Shown here piece by piece: positions 8,310 to 16,335 of a stretch of DNA of 38,854 nucleotides (positions within the stretch are counted from its first letter, which is position 1; every line of letters begins with the position of its first letter). The translations under genes were made by a program, and so were the position numbers. The DNA is taken from positions 1-38,854 of the forward strand of contig JAEWNY010000018.1 of NCBI GenBank assembly GCA_023461075.1, given 5' to 3'. Source of the DNA: Pseudomonadota bacterium (GTDB taxonomy: Bacteria; Pseudomonadota; Gammaproteobacteria; Xanthomonadales; Xanthomonadaceae). The notes beneath the pieces were generated by a model, which searched no databases, was not told the DNA's origin, and was given only the letters and a program-made list of their open reading frames with translations.

Positions 8310-9438
8310 CGTTCGTGCTCCGTTCGGGTGGATCGGCGTCTTCCGCCTCGTTGTCCTTGCGTATTTCCCGCTCGGCATCTGCGCGGGCATCGTTGCGCGA
8401 AAGCCGCGCGCGTTCTTCTTCGCTCAGGCGATCCGCCGCGGCGGGCTCGCGGGCCTGCGTTTCCACGGCCTCGCCGCGCAGCGCGCCGAAAGCCGCATCG
8501 CCCTCCAGCCCGAACAGGCTGCGCACATGCAGATCGCGCTGCGCGAACGGCAGCTCGATGCCGTGCTGCTTGAACGCGGTATCCAGCTCCCACATGTAGG
8601 CGGCCTTCACCGCGACGTTGCGGCGCGCGGCCGCTTCGGTCAGCCAGACGGCAAGGATGAACTGCACGGCGTTCTCGCCGAAGTCGACCAGCCACACCTG
8701 CGGAGCCTTGTCGCCTTCCATGCTCAGGGTGAACGGCACGTTGGACGCCGCCTCCAGTGCCGCTTTCTTGACCAGCTCCTTGTCGACGCCGTAGGCCACG
8801 CCGAACGGCACGCGGATGCGACGGTTGACCGAGCGATAGGTCCAGTTGGTGACACGCCCGCTGACGAATTCCGAATTCGGCACCAGGATGTCGATGTTGT
8901 CGTTGGTGGTGACGCGGGTGGCGCGGATGTAGATCGCCTTGACCACCCCGCGTACCTTCTCGTCCAGCTGGACGAAGTCGCCGACTTTCAGCGATCGGTC
9001 GAACAGCAGGATCAGTCCGGAGACGAAGTTGCTGAAGATCTGTTGCAGGCCGAAGCCGAGGCCGACGCCGACCGCTCCGGCGAAGATGCTGAACTTGCTG
9101 AGCGGAAGGCCCAGCGCATCAAGCGCCAGCATCACGCCGATGCCGAGCAGCAGGTAATGGGCGATGCGCGAAACGGTGTAAAGCGCGGCCTGACTGGTCT
9201 TGGCGTTGCGTTGGCCGAAGCGGTTGATCGCGCCGCGCACCAGTCGCGACAGCAACAGCATCGCCAGCAAGGCCAGCAAGGCTCCGACCACGCCACCGAC
9301 GGTCAGGGTGAAATCGCCGACGTGCACCAGGCGCGTGGACAGCAGGGGCTGCAGGTCGGCCAGCGCGCGATCGCCGGCATCGCCGGCGGCATCGCGTGCG
9401 CGCTCGAGTTGCTCGCCGATCTGCGGGCGATCACTCAT
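8296..9438 (-). CDS. Mechanosensitive ion channel, MscS family
   Basis: Inner-membrane channel that should open on membrane tension and release solutes on osmotic downshock. It has 380 residues from ATG 9438; an upstream in-frame extension into aceF is rejected. A predicted amphipathic start is followed by membrane helices near residues 45-65 and 90-115. The pore helix is SIFAGAVGVGLGFGLQQIFS, then NFVSGLILLFDRSLKVGDFV, which is the MscS signature. The beta domain has NSEFVSGRVTNWT. The charged tail, rich in E, R and D, is not conserved. The gene lies seven bases after aceF and overlaps lpdA, so it is cotranscribed with pyruvate dehydrogenase genes, which is unexpected for its role. Confidence 0.93.
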   Translation of the reverse strand: MSDRPQIGEQLERARDAAGDAGDRALADLQPLLSTRLVHVGDFTLTVGGVVGALLALLAMLLLSRLVRGAINRFGQRNAKTSQAALYTVSRIAHYLLLGIGVMLALDALGLPLSKFSIFAGAVGVGLGFGLQQIFSNFVSGLILLFDRSLKVGDFVQLDEKVRGVVKAIYIRATRVTTNDNIDILVPNSEFVSGRVTNWTYRSVNRRIRVPFGVAYGVDKELVKKAALEAASNVPFTLSMEGDKAPQVWLVDFGENAVQFILAVWLTEAAARRNVAVKAAYMWELDTAFKQHGIELPFAQRDLHVRSLFGLEGDAAFGALRGEAVETQAREPAAADRLSEEERARLSRNDARADAEREIRKDNEAEDADPPERSTNDGNE

Positions 9439-9445
9439 GCCGTGC

Positions 9446-10888
9446 TCAGAGCAGGACCCGGCGCATGTCGCCCAGCACCTTGGCGAGTTCCGCGGTGAAA
9501 CGCGCGGCCGCCGCGCCATCGATCACCCGATGGTCGTAGCTCAGGCTCAGCGGCAGCATCAGCTTCGGCTCGAATTCCTTGCCGGTCCAGACCGGTGCCA
9601 TCTCCGACTTGGACACGCCGAGGATTGCCACTTCCGGCGCATTGATGATCGGCGTGAACGCGGTGCCGCCGATGCCGCCCAGCGAGCTGATCGTGAAGCA
9701 GCCGCCCTGCATCTGGTCGGGTTTCAACTTGCCGTCGCGGGCCAGCCCTGCCAGCTCGCCCATTTCCCGCGCGATCTGCATGACGCCCTTCCTGTCGGCA
9801 TCGCGCAGCACCGGAACCACCAGACCATTGGGCGTGTCGGCGGCGAAACCGATGTGGAAGTATTTCTTCAACACCAGCTCCTCGCCATCGAGCGAGGCAT
9901 TGAACGCCGGGTATTTCTTGAGCACCGCGACGCAGGCCTTGATCAGGAAGGCGAGCATGGTCACCTTGCCGGCCTTGCCTGCGGCGATCGCCTTGGCGTT
10001 CTCATCGTTCAATTCGACGCGCAGGTCTTCGAGGCCGGTGATGTCGGCGCGGTCGAACTGGGTGACGTGCGGGATCATCGCCCAGTTGCGCGCGAGGTTG
10101 GCGCCGGAAATCTTCTGGATGCGCGAAAGCGGTTTGCGTTCGACTTCGCCGAACTTGGCAAAATCGACCTTCGGCCATGGCAGCAGGTTGAGCCCGCCCA
10201 GCGATGCACCGCCCGCCGCAGCGGTTGATCCACCGCCTGCCAACGCCGACTTGACGAAGCCCTGTACGTCCTCGCGGGTAATGCGGCCCTTGTCGGCACT
10301 GCCCTTGACCTGCGAAAGTTCGACGCCCAATTCGCGCGCGAACAGGCGCACTGCCGGGCTGGCGTAGGGCACCTTGTCGGGCAGCACCGCATCGGCCTCG
10401 AAACGCACCGGCGGCAGGCCGGCACCCATCGCGTTCTGCGCGGGCGCTTGCGCCGTCTTCAGCTGTTGCGCGGCTTCATCGACGGCCTGGCGCGCGTCGG
10501 CTGCGTCCATCGACTGTTGGGCAATGCCGTCGGGCTCGGCGGCCACCGTGACCGGCTCGACCTTGGCGCCGGTCTCGCTGGTCTTGGAGGTGGGCGATGC
10601 GGCTTCGGGTTCGGCGCGCGGCGGCGTGCTGCCCTCGGCGACATCGCCCGATGCCTCGATCATCGCCACCACGCTGCCTTCGGACAGCGTATCGCCCAGC
10701 TTGACCTTGAGTTCCTTGACCACGCCGGCGAACGGCGCAGGCACTTCCATCGTCGCCTTGTCCGATTCCAGGGTGATGAGGCCCTGATCCACGGCCACGG
10801 TGTCGCCGGGCTTGACCAGCAGTTCGATCACCGGCACGTCGCTGTGCCCGCCGATGTCGGGGACGCGTGCTTCCTTGAGTTCCGCCAT
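9446..10888 (-). CDS. aceF: Pyruvate dehydrogenase E2, dihydrolipoyllysine acetyltransferase
   Basis: Core of the pyruvate dehydrogenase complex, which transfers acetyl groups to CoA. It has 480 residues from ATG 10888, with GGAG five bases upstream. In order: one lipoyl domain (residues 1-80, Lys44 in ESDKATMEV); an Ala/Pro linker; the peripheral subunit-binding domain near 185-220 (ASPAVRLFARELGVELSQVK); and the acyltransferase domain ending in the active-site block LSYDHRVIDGAAAARF. E. coli AceF has three lipoyl domains; one is common elsewhere. No E1 gene (aceE) is adjacent, so E1 must be encoded elsewhere. Confidence 0.96.
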   Translation of the reverse strand: MAELKEARVPDIGGHSDVPVIELLVKPGDTVAVDQGLITLESDKATMEVPAPFAGVVKELKVKLGDTLSEGSVVAMIEASGDVAEGSTPPRAEPEAASPTSKTSETGAKVEPVTVAAEPDGIAQQSMDAADARQAVDEAAQQLKTAQAPAQNAMGAGLPPVRFEADAVLPDKVPYASPAVRLFARELGVELSQVKGSADKGRITREDVQGFVKSALAGGGSTAAAGGASLGGLNLLPWPKVDFAKFGEVERKPLSRIQKISGANLARNWAMIPHVTQFDRADITGLEDLRVELNDENAKAIAAGKAGKVTMLAFLIKACVAVLKKYPAFNASLDGEELVLKKYFHIGFAADTPNGLVVPVLRDADRKGVMQIAREMGELAGLARDGKLKPDQMQGGCFTISSLGGIGGTAFTPIINAPEVAILGVSKSEMAPVWTGKEFEPKLMLPLSLSYDHRVIDGAAAARFTAELAKVLGDMRRVLL

Positions 10889-11128
10889 GACCGCTCCGCT
10901 GGATGTGTCGGGATTCCTATTGTGGCCGCATAAACGCGCCGCAAACAAACAGACGGTGGCGAATGGTCGGCCTGCAATCCATTTCATCCGGCTGCAATTT
11001 CACGCGCTTGCAACACCGCTGAACCTTGCCGGATGTCAACCCGGTCAAACCGGCTTCCATTCATCGGCGAATGGATAGGTTGATCGTGCCCACTCCCCGG
11101 GCACCAGAGAGATAACGAGGAGAACATC
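10889..11128. promoter_or_regulatory. Divergent control region between aceF and the ompW-like gene
   Basis: A 240-base spacer that must hold the starts of both transcripts. For aceF a weak TTGTTT and CACAAT pair can be read on the minus strand near 10950 and 10925. Nearer the porin gene are a tandem 9-mer, TCAACCCGG-TCAAACCGG (11036-11053, one mismatch), and a hairpin TCCATTC-ATCGGC-GAATGGA (11056-11075). AGGAG lies just before the porin ATG. The repeats could be operator sites; no regulator can be named. Confidence 0.4.
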
Positions 11129-11740
11129 ATGAAATTCCGCACCTTGAGCCTTGCTATCGCAGGCGCTGTTGCGTTCGCCGCCCCCACCGCCTTTGCGCAG
11201 GATTCCACCGTCGATGGCCACAAGCGCGTCTCGGTGGCTGCCGGCTACAACGTGGTCAAGCCCAAGTCCGACGCTTTCGGCGACAGCCGCGGCCTGAAGG
11301 GCGGCAGCGCCGCCAGCCTGTCCGCGGCCTACCACATCACCGACAACATCGCGATCGAAGCCTGGGCCGCCGACAAGTCCGAGCACAAGGTCGTCGGCCA
11401 GGGCGTGGCTGGCAGCGTCAAGGCCCAGCCTTATGCACTGAGCGGCCAGTACCACTTCGGCCAGACCGGCCAGGCGATCCGTCCTTACGTGGGCCTTGGT
11501 TATTACCAGGCCGAGTTCAAGGATGAGAGGGATGCCAATGGCCAGCCGTTCGGCATGACCCACGCCAAGGGCGCGATGGGTACCGTCGGCGCCAACTTCA
11601 ACATCACCGAGCGCTGGTTCACCCGCGCCGAGGCCCGCTACATGAAGGGTGATTCGGACGTGACCCGCGGCGGCCAGAAGGTCGGCGAAGCGACCGTCGA
11701 TCCGTGGACGGTGGGTGTGGGCGTCGGCGCCCGCTTCTGA
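11129..11740 (+). CDS. OmpW-like outer membrane beta-barrel protein
   Basis: Probable eight-stranded outer-membrane barrel of the OmpW/AlkL type, a group thought to carry small hydrophobic compounds. It has 203 residues. A signal peptide MKFRTLSLAIAGAVAFAAPT ends at AFA-QD. Alternating strands follow (KRVSVAAGYNVVKP, YALSGQYHFGQTG, IRPYVGLGYYQAEF, AMGTVGANFNITERWF), and it ends in the C-terminal Phe motif VGVGVGARF recognised by the BAM complex. GAGGAG lies six bases before the ATG. It is a single gene with its own terminator. The fold is clear; the transported substrate is unknown. Confidence 0.85.
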   Translation: MKFRTLSLAIAGAVAFAAPTAFAQDSTVDGHKRVSVAAGYNVVKPKSDAFGDSRGLKGGSAASLSAAYHITDNIAIEAWAADKSEHKVVGQGVAGSVKAQPYALSGQYHFGQTGQAIRPYVGLGYYQAEFKDERDANGQPFGMTHAKGAMGTVGANFNITERWFTRAEARYMKGDSDVTRGGQKVGEATVDPWTVGVGVGARF

Positions 11741-11778
11741 ACCGGGTGTTGATGCCACCACGTGTTGATGCAGCAAGG

Positions 11779-11798
11779 AACGGGCCTACGGGCCCGTT
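11779..11798 (+). terminator. Rho-independent terminator after the ompW-like gene
   Basis: AACGGGCC-TACG-GGCCCGTT is a perfect 8-bp stem with a 4-base loop, followed by a short T-rich run (TCTCTT). It lies 38 bases after the stop codon, on the strand of the gene. Confidence 0.8.
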
Positions 11799-11823
11799 TC
11801 TCTTGGGCGATTGGGCCCGGGTG

Positions 11824-12375
11824 TCAGGCGCGCGCCAGCATCCGGCGGTACTTAGCCCGCAGACCCCAGCACCAGGCGAAGTAATGGCCCAGCAGCAAGC
11901 CGCCGAAGGCGAACAGGCTGCCCGGCCGCAACAGCCAAGGCTCATCCACGCGCGCGGCCGGATGCCATTGGAAGCCATGTTCGTACAGTTGCCAGAAGCC
12001 GAGCAGGATGCGAGCTGCGACCAGCAAGGTCAGCGTGAGCACCAATAGCGCATTCGGGGTGATGTAGAAACGCCCGGCCTCGACCTCGCTGCGGCTGATC
12101 AGGAGATTCAAGAGACCCAGCAGGATGCCCGCGGCGAACCCGGCACCCGCCATCGCCGGCGCATCCGCCAACCAGCGCGACGCCGTCCACGCGCCGATGA
12201 AGAACGCCGCGACCGAGACCAGCACCAGCCAGGCATTGCTCGATACGACCCAGCCCTGCACGCGCCGCCGCTTGCGCCCGAAGCGATAGCGCTGGATCAG
12301 CGATATCGGCAGCAGCAGCGCCCAGATCGCCACGATGGCGAGGATCAGCAGCGGCAACAGCAGCAGCAAGGGCAT
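11824..12375 (-). CDS. Conserved multi-pass membrane protein of unknown function
   Basis: 183 residues from ATG 12375. Five hydrophobic stretches are visible: an N-terminal MPLLLLLPLLILAIVAIWAL; one around AWLVLVSVAAFFIGAW; one around MAGAGFAAGILLGLLNLL; one around ALLVLTLTLLVAARILLGFW; and one near LFAFGGLLLGHYFAWCWGL. A basic loop RFGRKRRR follows the first helix. The layout resembles DUF1453/CcdC-like membrane proteins, but I cannot confirm that. The longer frame to 12570 begins inside yajQ and its N-terminus lacks protein-like sequence, so I reject it. The gene is divergent from yajQ. Confidence 0.65.
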   Translation of the reverse strand: MPLLLLLPLLILAIVAIWALLLPISLIQRYRFGRKRRRVQGWVVSSNAWLVLVSVAAFFIGAWTASRWLADAPAMAGAGFAAGILLGLLNLLISRSEVEAGRFYITPNALLVLTLTLLVAARILLGFWQLYEHGFQWHPAARVDEPWLLRPGSLFAFGGLLLGHYFAWCWGLRAKYRRMLARA

Positions 12376-12520
12376 CGGCGGGCTCGTCGTTTCCTTCGGA
12401 TGTTCGGCGACATCATGCACGCGCGCGCGGCGCAGCGGGCAAAGGCCCCTGCACCGCGCGTCACATGGGCGGTGATGGCGCGATGCTAACCTGCCCGCAT
12501 TCCCTCTACGCGACGACATC

Positions 12521-13003
12521 ATGCCTTCGTTCGACATCATCTCCGAAGTGGACACGCACGAGTTGACCAACGCGGTCGATCAGGCGAACCGCGAGCTGAC
12601 CACGCGCTTCGATTTCAAGGGCGTGGACGCGGCGTTCAAGCTGGAGGACGCCACCATCGCCATGCACGCACCGAGCGATTTCCAGTTGCAGCAGATGCGC
12701 GACATCCTGGATGCGCGGCTGATCGCCCGCAAGATCGACAGCCGCTGCCTCGAAGCGGGCGATATCGAGACCAATGTCGCCGGCGCGCGGCAGAAGATCA
12801 CCGTCAAGCAGGGCATCGGCCGCGATCTTGCGAAGAAGATCCAGGGCGAGCTCAAGACCGCCAAGCTCAAGGTGGACAGTCAGATCAACGGCGAGAAACT
12901 TCGGGTGACCGGCAAGAAGCGTGACGACCTGCAGGACGCCATCGCGCTGTTGCGCGGCAAGGAGTTCGAGTTGCCCTTGCAGTTCGACAACTTCAGGGAT
13001 TGA
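12521..13003 (+). CDS. yajQ: YajQ family nucleotide-binding protein
   Basis: 160-residue protein of the YajQ/UPF0234 family. A Xanthomonas member has been reported to bind cyclic di-GMP and affect virulence gene expression (established for the homologue, not shown here). The start MPSFDIISEVDTHELTNAVD and the block TRFDFKG are family hallmarks. VKQGIGRDLAKKI is at the centre and RVTGKKRDDLQ near the end. Two ferredoxin-like halves are expected. The ATG follows a short leader with no strong ribosome-binding site. The gene stands alone on the plus strand. Confidence 0.95.
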   Translation: MPSFDIISEVDTHELTNAVDQANRELTTRFDFKGVDAAFKLEDATIAMHAPSDFQLQQMRDILDARLIARKIDSRCLEAGDIETNVAGARQKITVKQGIGRDLAKKIQGELKTAKLKVDSQINGEKLRVTGKKRDDLQDAIALLRGKEFELPLQFDNFRD

Positions 13004-13033
13004 CTGACCCGCGCGAGGTTCCAGCCGATCGTG

Positions 13034-13125
13034 GTTCCTGACCCGGGCCCGACCTTACGCGGCACGGACGCCGCGAACGAGCCTGCATGGATGTACTTGC
13101 GGCGCGTCGGATCGGGACAGGGAAC
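13034..13125. repeat. Imperfect long inverted repeat between yajQ and the DUF1415 gene
   Basis: Outer arms 13034-13053 and 13106-13125 are imperfect inverted copies (GTTCCTGACCCGGGCCCGAC against GTTCCCTGTCCCGATCCGAC, best aligned with small gaps). Inside, GACGCCGC (13067-13074) pairs with GCGGCGCGTC (13099-13108) with a 2-base bulge. It fills most of the 161-base spacer. It looks like a decayed dispersed palindromic element of the REP kind or a complex terminator for yajQ; the repeat is seen, the class is inferred. Confidence 0.5.
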
Positions 13126-13164
13126 TGCGATCAAGCGCCATCTCCACCGCAGGGGGATCCATAA

Positions 13165-13719
13165 ATGACCGACATCGACAAGCCCGTGATCGAAGCCGAC
13201 ATCCGTCGCTGGCTGGAACGCGCAGTGATCGGGCTCAACCTGTGTCCGTTCGCCAAATCGGTCTACGCGAAGGGCCAGGTACGGATCGTGGTGTCCGATG
13301 CCGACCACATCGACGACCTGCGCGAGGAACTGGCCGAGGAAATGCTGCATCTACGCGACACGCCAGCCGAGGACACCGACACCACGCTGCTGGTGCTGGC
13401 CGATGTGCTGCGCGATTTCCTCGACTACAACGACTTCCTCGACGATGCCGACGCGATGTTGGAGGCGCTAGGCCTGGTCGGCGTGCTGCAAGTCGCCAGC
13501 TTCCATCCCGACTACCAGTTTGCCGACAGCGAATTCGACGACCCCTCCAACAACACCAATCGCGCGCCGTGGCCGGTCCTGCATCTGCTGCGCGAGGCCA
13601 GCCTGGACCGCGCGGTCGAAGCCTATCCGGAGCCGGACGCGATCATCGAACGCAACATCGCGGCGATGGACAAGCTGGGCGACGACGGCTATCGAAAATT
13701 GCTGGCCGTTGACGACTGA
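13165..13719 (+). CDS. DUF1415 family protein
   Basis: 184 residues. The N-terminal block LERAVIGLNLCPFAKSV and the central FHPDYQFADSEFDDPSNNTN, then RAPWPVLHLLREASLDRAVE, are the recognisable features of DUF1415, a family of unknown function common in gammaproteobacteria. No signal peptide or membrane helix is seen, so it should be cytosolic. A GGGGG stretch lies about ten bases before the ATG. It converges on rsuA with only 15 bases between stop codons. The conserved Cys in NLCPFA and the His/Asp-rich FHPD motif might be catalytic or metal-binding; that is a guess. Confidence 0.9.
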   Translation: MTDIDKPVIEADIRRWLERAVIGLNLCPFAKSVYAKGQVRIVVSDADHIDDLREELAEEMLHLRDTPAEDTDTTLLVLADVLRDFLDYNDFLDDADAMLEALGLVGVLQVASFHPDYQFADSEFDDPSNNTNRAPWPVLHLLREASLDRAVEAYPEPDAIIERNIAAMDKLGDDGYRKLLAVDD

Positions 13720-13734
13720 GCGGCTTGCGCACTG

Positions 13735-14451
13735 CTATCCGCTCGCGAACAACTTCGCCCGGTCTTCATCACCGAGCAACCGCCATTCGCCCTCGGGCAG
13801 ATCGGCGAGCTCGAGCCCGCCGATCCGCTCGCGATGCAGCGCCTCGACATGGTTGCCCATCGCCGCGAACATGCGCCGCACCTGGTGGTAGCGGCCTTCG
13901 TGCAGCGTGAGCCGGGCCTCGCGCGGGCCCAGGAGTTCAAGTTGCGCCGGCAACAATGGCGTCTTCTCGCTCTCCAGCATCAACGTCCCGCTGGCGAAGA
14001 TGTCGCCCTCGTCGCCGCGCAGGTCACGCGCCAACGTCGCACGGTAGACCTTGGGCAACTTCGACTTGGGCGCGATGATCCGGTGCAGCAGCTGGCCGTC
14101 GTCGGTGAACAGCAGCAGGCCGCTGCTGTCACGATCGAGTCGCCCGACCGGCGAAACGACCGGATCGCGCAGCCGGAACCGCTTCGGCAACAAGTCGTAT
14201 ACCAAACGACCCTGGTCCTTCGTCGAGCAGGTCACGCCGGTCGGCTTGTTGAGCATCAACAGCAGCCCGTGCGCGGGATCGAGCGGCTCGCCATCGATGC
14301 GGATATCCGCGTGCGCGCGGATGTCATCGCCATACAAGCGCTCGCCGGCTGCATCGGTGACGCGGCCTTCGCCGAGCAGGCCGAGAACCTCGCGGCGGCT
14401 GCCGTAACCAAGGTTGGCCAGGTAACGCAGCAACTTGACCCTGCCGCTCAT
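13735..14451 (-). CDS. rsuA: 16S rRNA pseudouridine synthase, RsuA family
   Basis: Converts a uridine of 16S rRNA (U516 in E. coli) to pseudouridine. It has 238 residues. The N-terminal S4-like RNA-binding domain (KLLRYLANLGYGSRREV) is followed by the catalytic domain with the family motif PVGRLDRDSSGLLLFTDDG. Its Asp106 is the expected catalytic acid. The end block LHEGRYHQVRRMFAAMGN is typical of RsuA/RluB/E/F enzymes. RsuA is the best fit because of the short linker and the length. It follows rsmC by seven bases, so the two rRNA-modifying genes form a pair. Confidence 0.88.
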   Translation of the reverse strand: MSGRVKLLRYLANLGYGSRREVLGLLGEGRVTDAAGERLYGDDIRAHADIRIDGEPLDPAHGLLLMLNKPTGVTCSTKDQGRLVYDLLPKRFRLRDPVVSPVGRLDRDSSGLLLFTDDGQLLHRIIAPKSKLPKVYRATLARDLRGDEGDIFASGTLMLESEKTPLLPAQLELLGPREARLTLHEGRYHQVRRMFAAMGNHVEALHRERIGGLELADLPEGEWRLLGDEDRAKLFASG

Positions 14452-14458
14452 CGCGCGC

Positions 14459-15508
14459 TCATCTCCTGGGCTCGCGTGCCTCGATCACCTTGTAACCGCC
14501 GGCCGAAGCCACCTTGCGCACCTGCCCGAAGCGTTCGGCCAGCAGGGTTTCGTACGGCAGCTGCGCATTGGCGACCAGCCAGCACGCACCTCGCGGCGAC
14601 AGGCCGTCCGCGGCGGCACGCAGGAAGCGCTGGCCGATCTCCGGCTGCGGCGACTTGCCGGTGTCGTGGAACGGCGGATTGCTGACGATGACGTCGTAGG
14701 CATTTGCTTCGCGCAATCCGGCAGCGACATCCTGCCAATGGAAGGCGATGGCACTTTTTTCGCCATGCGCCGACAGGTTGCCGCGCGCAAGATCGAGTGC
14801 GCGTGCATCCGCCTCGAACAGATCGATGGCGCTGATGCCGGGATTCTTTGCAAGCAGCGCATCGGAAAGGAAACCCCAGCCAGCCCCAAGATCGGCTGCG
14901 TGTCCGGCCAGGTTCGACGGCAGGTGGGACGCGAGCAGCTCGGATCCCGCGTCGATCCGGTTCCAGGCGAACACACCCGGACGGCTCTGGAAACGCCCGT
15001 CGAGGATCGGGCGTGGCGCATCGGCATCGCGCCATTGCGCAAGCAGTGCGGCATCGACGCGGGCGGCGTCGCGCCTGGCCCAGAACACGCGGCAATGGAA
15101 CTTGGTCAGGCCGCCCTCGAGGCCGCCGGCCAGTCGTTTGAAATCGCCTTCCAGCGCCTTCGCGCCTTCGTCGTTGGCCACGGCGGCGATGACTTGACCG
15201 TCGGGTTCGCAGGCATCGAACGCACGCGCCAGCAAGGCGCGCGCCTCCTCGCGCTGGCGTGTGGGCAGCACCAGCACTTGCGGGTGCCGCGTGTTCGCTG
15301 AGGCCTCCGCGGCAACATCGAACCCGGCGCGCTCCAGCGCGTCGGCCCATGGCTTGAACGGCTGCACGCAGGCCAGTCGGTTGCGCAGACCCAGCGCATG
15401 CAGGGCCGCGCCCTCGCGCGCGCGCAGGAACAGGATGCGCGATGCCGCTTGCAGCTGGCGCTGCGCGAACGGCAGCAGGAGCGCATCAAGCGCGGCATCA
15501 CCTTTCAT
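14459..15508 (-). CDS. rsmC: 16S rRNA (guanine-N2)-methyltransferase, RsmC-like
   Basis: S-adenosylmethionine-dependent methyltransferase of small-subunit rRNA (G1207 in E. coli). It has 349 residues, the family length. A degenerate N-terminal methyltransferase-like half (residues 1-170) precedes the active half, with the SAM motif AADLGAGWGFLSDALL near residue 205 and the catalytic VSNPPFHDTGK, in which NPPF marks N-methylation of a base. The gene is cotranscribed with rsuA downstream and the M23 peptidase gene starts 12 bases further down the plus coordinate. RsmC versus the related RlmG cannot be fully separated by eye. Confidence 0.85.
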   Translation of the reverse strand: MKGDAALDALLLPFAQRQLQAASRILFLRAREGAALHALGLRNRLACVQPFKPWADALERAGFDVAAEASANTRHPQVLVLPTRQREEARALLARAFDACEPDGQVIAAVANDEGAKALEGDFKRLAGGLEGGLTKFHCRVFWARRDAARVDAALLAQWRDADAPRPILDGRFQSRPGVFAWNRIDAGSELLASHLPSNLAGHAADLGAGWGFLSDALLAKNPGISAIDLFEADARALDLARGNLSAHGEKSAIAFHWQDVAAGLREANAYDVIVSNPPFHDTGKSPQPEIGQRFLRAAADGLSPRGACWLVANAQLPYETLLAERFGQVRKVASAGGYKVIEAREPRR

Positions 15509-15520
15509 GCTGCAAGAAAA

Positions 15521-16309
15521 TCAACGTACGCCGAGCAGCGGATACGGATTGACCGGCGTGTAGTCCCAGAACTTCTTTTCGGGGGTGAGCGCACCCACCG
15601 CGAAATGCAGGTGCGGCCCGTCAGGATTGGCATTGCCGGTCGCGCCGACGTAGCCGATCACTTCGCCCTGCTTCAGCGCCTTGCCCTCGACCACGCCGGG
15701 TGCGTAACCCTGCAGGTGCGCGTAGTAGTAGACGAATCGCTCGGACGGATCGAACTGGTAGAGGGTGATGCCGCCGGCCTTGCTGTCGAACAGCTTGGCC
15801 ACCTTGCCGTCGGCCGCCGCCAGCACCGGCGTGCCGTGCGGGGCCATGATGTCGATGGCGTCATGCACGCGGTTCTCGCCGCGCGCTTGGGTGAAGGTGT
15901 CGATGAGTTGCGCGGCCCGCACGCCCTGCACCGGGATGATGAAACTGCCGGCCGGCGTGGCCGGCGCGGCCTTCGGCGCGACGGAGGTGGCGCTGCCGGG
16001 GGCCGGCTCGTTGCCGTGCGGATCGACGATGATGCTGGCCGGTGCCGACGACGACGCAGGCGCCGGACTGCTGTCGGGCGCCGGCAAACCCGATGCCTGC
16101 GTGCTTTGCGCGGCGGCCATCCGTTGCGCATCGCGCTGCATCCAGTAATAGACCCCGTTGGCGCCGACCAGCAGGCCCGCCAGGAACAGCAGGAACTGAC
16201 GGATCACGCCGGCACCGCGACGCTCCACCACCCGGCGTTCGACCACCCGGGTTTCGACCACCGCCGGGTCCTGTGCGTGCGGGGTTTCGATGCGGTTTTC
16301 CTCGCTCAT
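15521..16309 (-). CDS. M23 family peptidase (LytM-type) with N-terminal membrane anchor
   Basis: Probable zinc endopeptidase or regulator acting on peptidoglycan in the periplasm. It has 262 residues. A charged cytosolic start (repeated VVERR) precedes one membrane helix, QFLLFLAGLLVGANGVYYWM (about 38-57). A Pro/Ala/Ser linker follows, then the M23 domain from about residue 125. Zinc ligands are visible: His and Asp in RVHDAIDIM and the HLHF motif in GPHLHFAVG. All key residues are present, so it should be active rather than an EnvC-like relic. GAGGA lies just before the ATG. It is 26 bases after the L,D-transpeptidase gene. Confidence 0.93.
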   Translation of the reverse strand: MSEENRIETPHAQDPAVVETRVVERRVVERRGAGVIRQFLLFLAGLLVGANGVYYWMQRDAQRMAAAQSTQASGLPAPDSSPAPASSSAPASIIVDPHGNEPAPGSATSVAPKAAPATPAGSFIIPVQGVRAAQLIDTFTQARGENRVHDAIDIMAPHGTPVLAAADGKVAKLFDSKAGGITLYQFDPSERFVYYYAHLQGYAPGVVEGKALKQGEVIGYVGATGNANPDGPHLHFAVGALTPEKKFWDYTPVNPYPLLGVR

Positions 16310-16335
16310 CGCGCGTCCTCGTCAGTCGTGTCGGC

